Below, one piece after another: positions 24,192 through 32,726 of a DNA stretch of 42,537 bases (position 1 is its first letter; every line of letters begins with the position of its first letter). This DNA is from Caulobacteraceae bacterium (GTDB lineage Bacteria > Pseudomonadota > Alphaproteobacteria > Caulobacterales > Caulobacteraceae). The notes under the pieces were generated by a model. It was given only the letters and a program-made list of their open reading frames with translations, was not told where the DNA came from and did no database searches. The stretch covers positions 1-42,537 of the forward strand of contig JAIERG010000029.1 in NCBI GenBank assembly GCA_019747095.1. Direction: 5' to 3'. The position numbers and the translations under genes are program-made.

Positions 24192-24695
24192 ATGACGCTC
24201 GTCTGGTTCATCCTGCTGACGCTGGCCGTTTTCTTCCTGATGGAAGGGGTCGCCTGGACGACGCACCGCTACATCATGCACGGGCCGCTGGGTTGGGCCT
24301 GGCATCGCGATCATCACGAGCCCCACGACAAGACCTTCGAGCTCAACGATCTGTATGGCGTCGTCGGGGCCGTTGTTGGCACCAGCCTGTTTATCGTCGC
24401 CTGGCTGACGGATCTTTGGTGGGTCAGGGCGATAGCCCTAGGGGTCACTCTTTACGGCGTCGTCTATGCTTTCGTGCATGACGGCCTGGTGCACCAGCGC
24501 TGGCCGTTCCACTGGATGCCGAAAAACGGATATGCTCGTCGCTTGGTCCAGGCCCACAAGCTTCACCATGCGGTGCAGACACGCGAGGGGGCGGTGTCCT
24601 TCGGCTTCGTCTTCGCCCCGAACCCCCAGCGCCTCAGCGCCATCTTGAAAGCGCGCCGGGCAGACCGCGCAGCGACTGACATTCCGGCCGAGTGA
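24192..24695 (+). CDS. crtZ: Beta-carotene 3-hydroxylase CrtZ
   Basis: 167 aa, the typical size. An integral-membrane di-iron oxygenase with the four histidine clusters of the family: HRYIMH (~25), HRDHH (~38), HDGLVH (~96) and HKLHH (~117), separated by hydrophobic helices. It adds 3- and 3'-hydroxyl groups to beta-ionone rings (beta-carotene to zeaxanthin, or canthaxanthin to astaxanthin). The GTGA overlap with the following crtW indicates one transcript. Divergent from fni. Confidence 0.96.
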   Translation: MTLVWFILLTLAVFFLMEGVAWTTHRYIMHGPLGWAWHRDHHEPHDKTFELNDLYGVVGAVVGTSLFIVAWLTDLWWVRAIALGVTLYGVVYAFVHDGLVHQRWPFHWMPKNGYARRLVQAHKLHHAVQTREGAVSFGFVFAPNPQRLSAILKARRADRAATDIPAE

Positions 24696-25435
24696 CGCGC
24701 GCTCGGCAGACGATCATAGGCCTGAGCCTTGCTGTCCTGATCGTGGCCGGCTGGGTGACGCTGCACGTGTGGGGCGTCTTCCTTCAACCCCTGGAAAGGC
24801 CGGCGCTTTTCGTCGCGCCCGTTCTCATCCTGATCCAGAGCTGGCTGGGAGCGGGCATGTTTATTGTCGCTCACGACGCCATGCACGGGTCACTGGCCCC
24901 GGGCCGGCCACGCGTGAACGCTGTGGTCGGCCAGATCTGCGTAGGAGTCTATGCCGCCTTCTCGTATCGCAAGCTGAACGTCTGCCATCATCAGCATCAC
25001 CGGGCACCCGGCACGGCCGACGATCCAGACTTCCATGCACATCGGCCCGAGGCCTTTCTGCCGTGGTTCTACAGCTTCTTCACCCGCTACTTCGGCTGGC
25101 GTGAGTTCTCGATCGTGACGGCTGTGCTGATCGCATATCTGCTGATCGGCGCTTCAGTGGCCAATCTGGCTCTGTTCTGGGGCCTGCCCGCGATCCTCAG
25201 TGCACTTCAACTGTTCGTGTTCGGGACATGGCTTCCCCATCGTCACACCCAGAGTGACGGGTTTGTCGACCATCACAACGCGCGCACGATCGCGATGCCC
25301 TGGATCGCCTCGCTACTGACCTGCTTTCACTTCGGGATGCACCACGAGCACCACCAGACACCATCTGCACCTTGGTGGCGGCTGCCCGAGGTTCGGCGAG
25401 AAACGCTCAGACGCGCGTCCAGAGCGGGGGCCTGA
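24692..25435 (+). CDS. crtW: Beta-carotene ketolase CrtW
   Basis: 247 aa from GTG at 24692, overlapping the crtZ stop. A membrane fatty-acid-desaturase-like di-iron enzyme with histidine clusters HDAMHG (~61), HHQHHRAPGT (~98) and HFGMHHEHHQTP (~215), plus LPHRHTQSDGF typical of CrtW. It introduces 4-keto groups into beta-carotene or zeaxanthin, giving canthaxanthin or astaxanthin when combined with CrtZ. It converges on crtB, and the last 29 bases of the two genes overlap tail to tail. Confidence 0.96.
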   Translation: MTRARQTIIGLSLAVLIVAGWVTLHVWGVFLQPLERPALFVAPVLILIQSWLGAGMFIVAHDAMHGSLAPGRPRVNAVVGQICVGVYAAFSYRKLNVCHHQHHRAPGTADDPDFHAHRPEAFLPWFYSFFTRYFGWREFSIVTAVLIAYLLIGASVANLALFWGLPAILSALQLFVFGTWLPHRHTQSDGFVDHHNARTIAMPWIASLLTCFHFGMHHEHHQTPSAPWWRLPEVRRETLRRASRAGA

Positions 25436-26345
25436 TCGCCGGCGGCTTGCCGCGATCCATCGTCTGGGTCCAGACGGCGATCAGTGCGCCACGGCCGAAC
25501 AACCAGATCTTCATGACCCGTCCGACGGACACCCGCTCACGCCAGACGCCGGGCCCGCCCCGGCGAACCTTGCGCCCGATCTCGCGGTAGACGCCGCGCG
25601 CCGCTGCGATGGCCATGGCGGAGCGGAACGGCAGACCGCGCAGGCCGTCTCGGGCACTGTCGTAGTAAGGTTCGGCGACCGCAAGCAGGCGGGTGGTGAC
25701 GGCGTGGACACGGGCGCGGTTGGCGGGATCAGCCACAGCCTCGGCCGTCGGTTCGAGCCCCGCCTCGATCAGCCATTCGGCCGGCAGATACACCCGTCCG
25801 CCCTCGGCGTCCTCGATGACGTCGCGCGAGATGTTGGTCAGCTGGAAGGCCAGGCCCAGGTCCTGGGCGCGGCGTAGCACGTCCGGATCAGTCACCCCCA
25901 TGACGCGGGCCATCATGACTCCGACCACGCCCGCGACGTGCCAGCAGTAGGCCAGCACGTCATCGATCGTGCGATAGTCTCTGTGCTCCACGTCCATAGC
26001 GAAGCCGTCGATCAGATCCATCGCCCAGCGCTCGGGCAGGCGATGCCGGATGGCCACACGCTGGAAGGCGGCGAAGACCGGGTCCGACATGGGCTCGCCG
26101 GTCATCGCGCGGCGGGTCAGGTCATAGAGCCGGGCCAGCCGGCGCTGCTGCTCCTCGGGGGACAGTTCCTCGTGGCCGAAGCCGTGGTCCTGGCCATCGA
26201 TCTCATCGTCGCAGGCGCGGCACCAGGCGTAGAGCAGCCAGGCGTCCTCGCGCACCTTGGGGTCGAACAGCCGGGAGGCCGAGCGGAAGCTCTTGGACCC
26301 CTTGACGATCGACGCCTTAGACGCGGCGAGGATGGCGTCGGTCAT
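25407..26345 (-). CDS. crtB: Phytoene synthase CrtB
   Basis: 312 aa. Condenses two GGPP to phytoene, the first committed carotenoid step. Both Mg-binding aspartate motifs of the trans-isoprenyl synthase family are seen: WCRACDDEIDG (~47) and LTNISRDVIEDAEGGRVYLP (~170), the latter being the squalene/phytoene synthase signature. An ATGA overlap joins it to crtI upstream; it is the last gene of the crtY-crtI-crtB operon. Its substrate GGPP must come from a synthase encoded elsewhere. Confidence 0.96.
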   Translation of the reverse strand: MTDAILAASKASIVKGSKSFRSASRLFDPKVREDAWLLYAWCRACDDEIDGQDHGFGHEELSPEEQQRRLARLYDLTRRAMTGEPMSDPVFAAFQRVAIRHRLPERWAMDLIDGFAMDVEHRDYRTIDDVLAYCWHVAGVVGVMMARVMGVTDPDVLRRAQDLGLAFQLTNISRDVIEDAEGGRVYLPAEWLIEAGLEPTAEAVADPANRARVHAVTTRLLAVAEPYYDSARDGLRGLPFRSAMAIAAARGVYREIGRKVRRGGPGVWRERVSVGRVMKIWLFGRGALIAVWTQTMDRGKPPAIRPPLWTRV

Positions 26346-27841
26346 CGGGCCTCCGCTTGCTCCAGCATCAGGCCCGCCGTCGCCTTGGCCGAACCAACCA
26401 CCCCGGGAATGCCAGCGCCCGGGTGGGTGCCGGCGCCGACGATGTAGAGATTGGGGATCACGTCGTCCCTATTGTGCGGCCGGAACCACGCGCTCTGGGT
26501 CAGGATCGGCTCCAGCGAAAAAGCCGAGCCGAGGTGAGCGTTCAGATCGTCCTTGAAGTCCTGAGGCGTCCAGATGCGGGTCGTGACGAGGTCGCGCCGC
26601 AGGTTCGGCATGTACCGCTCCTCGAGATAGTCGATGATCTTCTCGCGATACTCCGGCCCCTTGACCGACCAATCGATGTCGGCGGCGCCCAGGTGCGGCA
26701 CGGGCGACAGGACGTAGTGGCTGGACTGTCCCGGTGGGGCCATGGACGGGTCGGTGGCGCAGGGCGCGTGCAGGTAGAGCGAGAAGTCCTCCGGCAGCTC
26801 GGGGCCGGAGAAGATTTCCGAGATCAGCTCGCGATAGCGCGCGCCGAAGCAGATGGTGTGGTGCGCGAGCTGCGGCTGCGGCGTCGAGACGCCGAAGTGC
26901 AGCACGAACAGCGACATGGAGAACCGCTTGGACTTCAGCGACTTCGCCTTGGACTGGCCACGCGGCGTACGACCTAGAAGCTTGTCATAGGTGTGGACGA
27001 CGTCAGCGTTGGAAGCGACCATGTCGGCCGGGATGACCTCTCCACCCTCCAGCACCACGCCAGTGGCGCGGTCGCCCTCGGTGGTGATGTGCTCGACCGA
27101 GGCGTTCAGGCGAAGGTCGCCGCCCAGGTCGGTGAAGAACTTGCACAGCCCACCGATCAGGGCCCCGGTGCCGCCCCGCGCGAACCAGACGCCGCCGCGG
27201 CGCTCGAGCGCATGGATCAGTCCGTAGACGGAGCTTGTCTTGAACGGATCGCCGCCGACCAGCAGGGTGTGGAAGCTGAAGGCCTGACGCAGCTGGGGAT
27301 CCTTCACATGGCGCGCGACCATGGTGTGGACGCTGTTCCAGCTTTCGAGCCGCATCAGCTGGGGCGCCGCTGCCATCATCGACCAGAAGGACTGGAACGG
27401 GACAGTGCCGAGCTTGAGGTAGCCCTCCTGGTAGAGCTCCTCGGAATAGGCGTGGAAGCGGTTGTAGCCCTCGACGTCGTCGGGGTTGAAGGACGCGATC
27501 TGGCGCTCCATCGCCTCCTGATCGTCATTGTAGTCGAACGACCGGCCGTCCTCCCAGCACAGGCGGTAGAAGGGATCGACGGGCAGGAGCTCGACGTAGT
27601 CCTTGAGCACCGACCCGGTACCGTCGAAGAGCTCTTCCAGGCAGGCGGGGTCGGTGATGACCGTGGGGCCAGCGTCGAAGGTGAAGCCGTGCTCCTTCCA
27701 GACGTAGGCGCGGCCGCCGGGCTTGTCGCGCTTCTCGACCAAGGTCGTTTGCACGCCCGCCCGCTGGAGCCGGATGGCGAGCGCGATGCCGCCGAACCCG
27801 GCCCCGATGACCACCGCCCGTTTGGCTGCGACGTCTCTCAT
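26342..27841 (-). CDS. crtI: Phytoene desaturase CrtI
   Basis: 499 aa, the normal CrtI length. The FAD-binding motif VIGAGFGGIALAIRLQRAG is near residue 11, then VEKRDKPGGRAYVW, and the C-terminal bacterial phytoene dehydrogenase signature is seen in NLYIVGAGTHPGAGIPGV. Carries out the successive desaturations of phytoene to lycopene. ATGA overlaps join it to both crtY (upstream) and crtB (downstream). Confidence 0.96.
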   Translation of the reverse strand: MRDVAAKRAVVIGAGFGGIALAIRLQRAGVQTTLVEKRDKPGGRAYVWKEHGFTFDAGPTVITDPACLEELFDGTGSVLKDYVELLPVDPFYRLCWEDGRSFDYNDDQEAMERQIASFNPDDVEGYNRFHAYSEELYQEGYLKLGTVPFQSFWSMMAAAPQLMRLESWNSVHTMVARHVKDPQLRQAFSFHTLLVGGDPFKTSSVYGLIHALERRGGVWFARGGTGALIGGLCKFFTDLGGDLRLNASVEHITTEGDRATGVVLEGGEVIPADMVASNADVVHTYDKLLGRTPRGQSKAKSLKSKRFSMSLFVLHFGVSTPQPQLAHHTICFGARYRELISEIFSGPELPEDFSLYLHAPCATDPSMAPPGQSSHYVLSPVPHLGAADIDWSVKGPEYREKIIDYLEERYMPNLRRDLVTTRIWTPQDFKDDLNAHLGSAFSLEPILTQSAWFRPHNRDDVIPNLYIVGAGTHPGAGIPGVVGSAKATAGLMLEQAEAR

Positions 27842-29004
27842 GCGCTTCTTCCTAGACCGGTCTCGCGCAGCTGTCGAAGCGCGCGGTGGATGGGGACGGG
27901 CGGTTTTCCGGTCAGGATACGCGCCTTGTCCAGCGTCGTGCTCCGTCCTGCGTAGAAGCGCCGCACCAGCGGTTCGCGCAGGCTGTAGAAGCGGCGCATG
28001 ACGCTCCAGCGCTTCGACGGCTCGGCGGCGCGGAACAGCATGCGGTCCAGCAAGCGGTAGAAGGCGCGGTCGGCCCAGATCTTCTTGGAGTGGCCTTCCA
28101 GCAGGGTCCGGAGCCCGGCCGAAGACAAGTCGTCGGCCCCGGCCACCAGTCGCGCCGTCGCGACGGCATCAAGGAGGGAGTAGCCCGTCGTGGGGTGAAA
28201 CAGCGCCGCCGACAGGCCGGCGCGGGCGACCGGCGGCCCTTCTGCCCAGAAGGCGTCGATGTCGCCGTCCAGGGCGATGGGCAGGACGCCCTCCTCCTCG
28301 TCGACGACCGCCTCGACCGTCCAGCCCCGCGAGCGGATGTAGTCATCGATCCGTCTACGGATGATGTCGCGATCCAGACGAGGGCCGTCGACATAATAGG
28401 TGTCCTCGACCAGTACCGTGCGCTCATCGAAGGGCAGCAGGTAAACGAAGCGATAGGCGTCGCCCTGGGCCACCGTGGCGTCCATGATGGTCGGGCGTGT
28501 CAGGCCGTGGGGTTCCGTCAGCTTGACGGTGCGGCCCAGGAACAGCTGCCAACCGAGGTCGAGGTGAGGGGTCGGCGAAGGGCCTCGGGCATCGATCACG
28601 CCGCGCGCCCGGATCACGCTCTGGTCGGCGAGGGTGACGGCGTCAGGCGCGACCACGACCGCCTCTCCCTGGATCAGCCGGTCGCCTAGCAGCGGCGCTA
28701 CCGCGTCGTGCAGGCCCTGCGACGTCATGCTGTTGTAGGGCGTCCCCAGAGAGCGACTGAGGCCCGGGAAGTAGATCTCGTACCCGCCTTCCCAGCGGTG
28801 CGGTGTGGCCGGCGCGATCCAGGCGCGGTCCTCGGCCGAGATGTCGCCGTCGAAGAAGGACCAGGTGTGCTTACCACCGAGACGGCCGTCGCGCTCGATC
28901 ACGACGACCTTGAGCTCCGGCCGGTCAAGCGCCAGCCGCCACGCGATCAGGCTGGAGGCCAGGCCGCCGCCGACGAGGATCAGATCAGGGTCGCCTGAGG
29001 CCAT
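27838..29004 (-). CDS. crtY: Lycopene beta-cyclase CrtY
   Basis: 388 aa. The N-terminal dinucleotide-binding motif LILVGGGLASSLIAWRLA and the following KHTWSFFDGDIS block are typical of bacterial CrtY; DARGPSP and LFHPTTGYSLLDAVATA are further conserved stretches. It cyclises both ends of lycopene to beta-carotene, using reduced FAD as a non-redox cofactor. First gene of the crtY-crtI-crtB run; AAGGG lies about nine bases before the ATG. Confidence 0.95.
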   Translation of the reverse strand: MASGDPDLILVGGGLASSLIAWRLALDRPELKVVVIERDGRLGGKHTWSFFDGDISAEDRAWIAPATPHRWEGGYEIYFPGLSRSLGTPYNSMTSQGLHDAVAPLLGDRLIQGEAVVVAPDAVTLADQSVIRARGVIDARGPSPTPHLDLGWQLFLGRTVKLTEPHGLTRPTIMDATVAQGDAYRFVYLLPFDERTVLVEDTYYVDGPRLDRDIIRRRIDDYIRSRGWTVEAVVDEEEGVLPIALDGDIDAFWAEGPPVARAGLSAALFHPTTGYSLLDAVATARLVAGADDLSSAGLRTLLEGHSKKIWADRAFYRLLDRMLFRAAEPSKRWSVMRRFYSLREPLVRRFYAGRSTTLDKARILTGKPPVPIHRALRQLRETGLGRSA

Positions 29005-29023
29005 AGCCGACCCTTAGAGGCAA

Positions 29024-29055
29024 AAGGGCCCCGAGGCGACTGCGCCGGAGCCCTT
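29024..29055 (-). terminator. Rho-independent terminator downstream of the PPC-repeat gene
   Basis: Stem AAGGGC-C-CCG / CGG-A-GCCCTT with a 12-base loop; on the minus strand it is followed by TTTTG. It separates the PPC-repeat gene from the crtY operon. Its outer stem and the C/A mismatch match the terminator after the phasin gene. Confidence 0.75.
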
Positions 29056-29074
29056 CTGCATCATTTCGGCTGCC

Positions 29075-30943
29075 TTATTCGCGCGGCTCGATCGTCAGGG
29101 CATAGGCTCCCGACTGGCCCGGCGCAAAGCTGCGGGCCCGGATGATGTAGTCCCCATCTTCCTCGACCGACCAGTCGACCTTGGCATGGGTGTCCGACAA
29201 ACCATCGTCGTCAGAGACCACGGTCATCCAGCTCCCGTCCTGATCGCGACCGATGTCGATGAAGGTGTCGAACTCGTTCGAGACCATGGTCAGCCGCAGC
29301 TTGTCACCCGCCTTCACGCTGATGCGATAGGCGTCATAGAAGCTGCCGTCCTCGGCGATGGCGTCATCCTCGCCGAGCGTCCCGCGCGCGGTCGCGCCGA
29401 CGATGATGCTGCCAGGAGCAGGCTGAGGTCCGCGGTCGATAAGCTCGAGCGAGTACAGGCCGTCGGCGTCGGTGAACAGCGGGCCGGCACGCAAGATGAA
29501 ATCGCCGGTCGAGGGCAGGATGTAGTTCAGGCGCGAATCCGTGCCCTCGCCGAGCCCGTCATCGTCGCTGGCAAGCGCGTAGAAGTCGCCCTCAGGGCTG
29601 CCAATCTGAAGGAAGGTATCGAAATCGCCGGAGCGCATGATGACCTGGATCCGGTTGCCCTCCTGTCCCGAGATGCGGAAGGCATCGAAGCCGCGGTTGT
29701 CATCATCCCGGGGATCGTCGCTCGAAATCTCTCCCTGGATCGTCGCGCCGAAGGCCAGTGGCGTTGGGGCCGGGTCAGGGGCGGCCTCGGTCAAACCGAT
29801 CTCATAGTCTCCACGGCCATCCTCGGCGAAGCCGCGCGCATGGATCGTATAGAGGCCGTCTTCCAGCAGGGTGTAGGTCAGGCGCGAGTTCGTCCCCTCG
29901 CCTGCCCCGTCGTCGTCGGAGTCGACCACATACTGGCCGCCCCCCTCGCCTGCGTAGAGGTCGAGCCAGGTATCGAACGCGTCGGAACTCATGGTCACGA
30001 TGACCCGCTGCCCCGCCCGGCCCTCGAAGGTGTAGCCGTCAGCGATCTGGCCAGCATCATTCTGGCCATCACCGTCGGCGAGTTCGCCCGAGATAGTCGC
30101 GCCGAAACCGATCGGCTGCACCGACATCGGCGGCGGCCCCTCTTCGATGCCGATCGTATAGGCTCCGGTCTGGTTCCCGCTCAAAGGGGCCGCACGGATC
30201 AGGTACTCGCCGTCTGCGGGTGCCGTGAACACCAGATAAGAGTTCAGGTCACCGCCGCCCGGCCGATCATCATTCGCCGCCAGCTCTTCCCAGAGCCCGC
30301 TCAGGGCCATACCGCCGACCCGGACGATGGGATCAAACGCATCGCTCTGAAGCGTCACGGCGATCCGGTCGCCCTCACGCGCGGTGATGCTGTAGGCGTC
30401 GTAAAGGTAGCTGGAGAACTGATCCGCGCCGTCGTGCTCAGGATCAGCGTCCGAGATGTCACCGTCAATGGTCGAGCCGAGACGGATCGGGGTCGGAGCC
30501 GGTGGAGGCGGCGCCGGGCCGCGGTCGATGACTTTCAGAGTATAGTCACCCCCGTCGAGGCCACCGAGCGTCCTCGCTCGCAGCATATAGGTGCCGTCTT
30601 CGGTGACGGTGAAACGCAGACGTGAGTTCAGCCCCTCTCCGAGGCCGTCATCATCGGCGGCCAGAACCTCTTCGCTGCCCTCCAGCATAAGCTCCAGAAA
30701 GCTGTCGAACGCGTCCGAGCGCATGGTGAACTCCAGCCGTTGACCGGCCGAAGCGTTGATCGAGTACAGGTCGTAGACGTATTGACCCATGTCCATATCG
30801 TCGACGCGCGCATCATCCTGCGTCAGGGTGCCGGACACGTCCTGGTCGAGCCGAAGCGGCGTAGCATCCTGGGCCAGGGCGGAGCCTGCCGAGGCGAACA
30901 GCGCCAGCGCGCTGACTGTGGCGGTGATGGTCGATCGGCGCAT
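29075..30943 (-). CDS. Secreted protein of five tandem PPC-like (pre-peptidase C-terminal) repeats
   Basis: 622 aa from the ATG at 30943 (MRRSTITATVSAL), with GGGGGAA upstream; the signal peptide ends near ALAQ (~25). The rest is five repeats of about 115-120 residues, beginning at TPLRLDQ, TPIRLGS, QPIGFGA, TPLAFGA and SIIVGAT. Each holds a G-x-I-x-G-x-L/I start, an SDAFDTFL-like strand, an aspartate-rich DDDGxGEGTNSRL loop and a YxIRA strand near its end. This is the PPC beta-sandwich usually appended to secreted peptidases, here without any enzymatic domain; the Asp-rich loops could bind calcium. The role is unknown; a surface or periplasmic binding protein is plausible. Strongly acidic. 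Divergent from folD. Confidence 0.82.
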   Translation of the reverse strand: MRRSTITATVSALALFASAGSALAQDATPLRLDQDVSGTLTQDDARVDDMDMGQYVYDLYSINASAGQRLEFTMRSDAFDSFLELMLEGSEEVLAADDDGLGEGLNSRLRFTVTEDGTYMLRARTLGGLDGGDYTLKVIDRGPAPPPPAPTPIRLGSTIDGDISDADPEHDGADQFSSYLYDAYSITAREGDRIAVTLQSDAFDPIVRVGGMALSGLWEELAANDDRPGGGDLNSYLVFTAPADGEYLIRAAPLSGNQTGAYTIGIEEGPPPMSVQPIGFGATISGELADGDGQNDAGQIADGYTFEGRAGQRVIVTMSSDAFDTWLDLYAGEGGGQYVVDSDDDGAGEGTNSRLTYTLLEDGLYTIHARGFAEDGRGDYEIGLTEAAPDPAPTPLAFGATIQGEISSDDPRDDDNRGFDAFRISGQEGNRIQVIMRSGDFDTFLQIGSPEGDFYALASDDDGLGEGTDSRLNYILPSTGDFILRAGPLFTDADGLYSLELIDRGPQPAPGSIIVGATARGTLGEDDAIAEDGSFYDAYRISVKAGDKLRLTMVSNEFDTFIDIGRDQDGSWMTVVSDDDGLSDTHAKVDWSVEEDGDYIIRARSFAPGQSGAYALTIEPRE

Positions 30944-31026
30944 GGTTTCCCCCGTTGTGCGTAGGCAACATAGACGCCGTTCCACGACGTCTGTAAATCG
31001 CCGCTGACCCTTCGGATTCTGACGAG

Positions 31027-31971
31027 ATGGAGCCCTCCGTGGCCCACAATGATGCGCGCGCCCGACTGATCGACGGAAAGGCCTTTGCCTCCGGTCTGGT
31101 GGAGCGTGTCGCCGCTGCTGCGGGGCGACTGGAGCGAGATCATGGGGTCAAGCCCGGCCTGGCCGTCGTCATCGTCGGCGAGGATCCAGCCAGCCAGATC
31201 TATGTCCGGAACAAGGGCGAGACCACGGCGCGCGCAGGCATGCGATCAGACACCTTCCGGCTTGCCGAGACGACATCACAAGCCGAGCTTCTCACGCTCA
31301 TTGCTGACCTGAACGCCGATTCCGGCCTTCACGGTATCCTTGTCCAGCTGCCTCTACCCGCTCACATCGATACCTCCGCCGTGCTAGGTGCCATCGATCC
31401 GGACAAGGACGTGGACGGCTTCCATGTCGTCAACGCCGGGAGACTTGCCGTTGGCCTGCCTGGCCTGGTCCCCTGCACGCCGCTCGGGTCAGTGATGCTG
31501 CTGAAGGATACGTTGGGCGATCTGTCGGGCCTTAACGCCGTGATCGTCGGCCGATCCACTATCGTCGGCAAACCGATGGCTCAGTTGCTGCTGGCCGAGA
31601 ACTGCACTGTAACCGTGGCCCACTCGCGCAGCCGCGACCTGCCCGCGCTCTGCCGTTCGGCCGACATCCTGGTCGCGGCGGTCGGCCGCCCCGAGATGAT
31701 CAAGGGGGACTGGATCAAGCCGGGCGCGACGGTCATCGACGTCGGCATCAACCGGGTGCCGTCGGCTGATGCAGTCAAGGCGGCGGAGGGCAGGACCCGG
31801 GTCGTCGGCGACGTCGCCTTTGCTGAGGCGGTCGATGTAGCCCAGGCGATCACACCCGTCCCGGGCGGTGTCGGGCCCATGACCATCGCCTGCCTGCTGG
31901 CCAACACCTACACCGCCGCCTGCCGCGCGACGGGCGTTGCGCCGGAACCGCTCGACGCAAGGGATGCTTGA
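31027..31971 (+). CDS. folD: Methylenetetrahydrofolate dehydrogenase/cyclohydrolase FolD
   Basis: 314 aa from ATG 31027; a GTG at 31039 with GGAG six bases upstream is a credible alternative. Bifunctional cytoplasmic enzyme converting 5,10-methylene-THF to 10-formyl-THF. Signatures: the active-site Tyr/Lys segment [11 protein letters not shown] (~56), [35 protein letters not shown], the NADP-binding [17 protein letters not shown] and the C-terminal [17 protein letters not shown]. It stands alone between the divergent PPC gene and lemA. Confidence 0.97.
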   Translation: MEPSVAHNDARARLIDGKAFASGLVERVAAAAGRLERDHGVKPGLAVVIVGEDPASQIYVRNKGETTARAGMRSDTFRLAETTSQAELLTLIADLNADSGLHGILVQLPLPAHIDTSAVLGAIDPDKDVDGFHVVNAGRLAVGLPGLVPCTPLGSVMLLKDTLGDLSGLNAVIVGRSTIVGKPMAQLLLAENCTVTVAHSRSRDLPALCRSADILVAAVGRPEMIKGDWIKPGATVIDVGINRVPSADAVKAAEGRTRVVGDVAFAEAVDVAQAITPVPGGVGPMTIACLLANTYTAACRATGVAPEPLDARDA

Positions 31972-32036
31972 AGAGGTGTCATGTTGCGACGATAGTCTGA
32001 CCTAGCGTCCGGCTGGGACGGCTCAGGGGGGTTTTC

Positions 32037-32726
32037 ATGGCTCGCGGTTCGCATCGTCTTGTCGTCACCTTGGGGATCCTGGCCGTGGGCCAGGGCGTGG
32101 CGGCCTGTGGCTACAACGATATTCCGACCAAGCAGGAGCGGGCCGAGGCGGCCTGGGCCGATGTCCAGAGCCAGTACCAACGCCGTGCTGACCTGATCCC
32201 CAATCTGGTCGCCACAGTGCAAGCTGCGGGAATTCAGGAGCGCACAACCCTTACAGAGGTGATCGAGGCGCGGAACGCCGCCGTTGCCACCCCACTGACC
32301 GCCGAGCAGCTCAGCGATCCGGCGGCGGTGCAGGCGTTCGTCAATGCCCAGGGCCGCGTGACCGCGGGCGTCCGTTCGCTGGGTGTCCTGGTCGAGGCCT
32401 ATCCTCAGTTGCGGGCCAACGAGAACTTCCTGAACCTGCAGTCCCAGCTGGAAGGCACGGAAAACCGGATCACCATCGCTCGGCGCGACTACAACGAGGC
32501 TGTCCGCGACTACAACACAAGCCTGCGAACCTTCCCGACGGTGATCTGGGCCAACACGGTCTTCTCGGGCGAGGAGCCGATGCAACTGTTTAACGCCACT
32601 GATGAGGCCCAGTCGGCACCGCGTGTCGAGTTCAACATGAACGGCGCGGCCACTCAGGCCACCAATGCCGTGCCTGGCGGCGGCTCAGCCAACGTCACGC
32701 CCGGATCGACGCCGCCGTCACAGTGA
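32037..32726 (+). CDS. LemA family lipoprotein
   Basis: 229 aa; CAGGGGGG precedes the ATG. The N-terminus (HRLVVTLGILAVGQGVAAC) is a lipoprotein signal with lipobox VAAC at ~21-24. The family core follows: the long helical stretch WADVQSQYQRRADLIPNLVATV, then LEGTENRITIARRDYNEAVRDYN and FPTVIWA. LemA proteins are membrane-anchored helical bundles of unsettled function. The gene overlaps the first TPM gene by four bases (GTGA), a conserved pairing. A low-complexity tail (GGGSANVTPGSTPPS) ends the protein. Confidence 0.92.
   Translation: MARGSHRLVVTLGILAVGQGVAACGYNDIPTKQERAEAAWADVQSQYQRRADLIPNLVATVQAAGIQERTTLTEVIEARNAAVATPLTAEQLSDPAAVQAFVNAQGRVTAGVRSLGVLVEAYPQLRANENFLNLQSQLEGTENRITIARRDYNEAVRDYNTSLRTFPTVIWANTVFSGEEPMQLFNATDEAQSAPRVEFNMNGAATQATNAVPGGGSANVTPGSTPPSQ

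Noticed and set aside
29186-30625. 479-aa plus-strand ORF
   Set aside because: Antisense to the PPC repeats; its own apparent periodicity only mirrors the repeats on the other strand.
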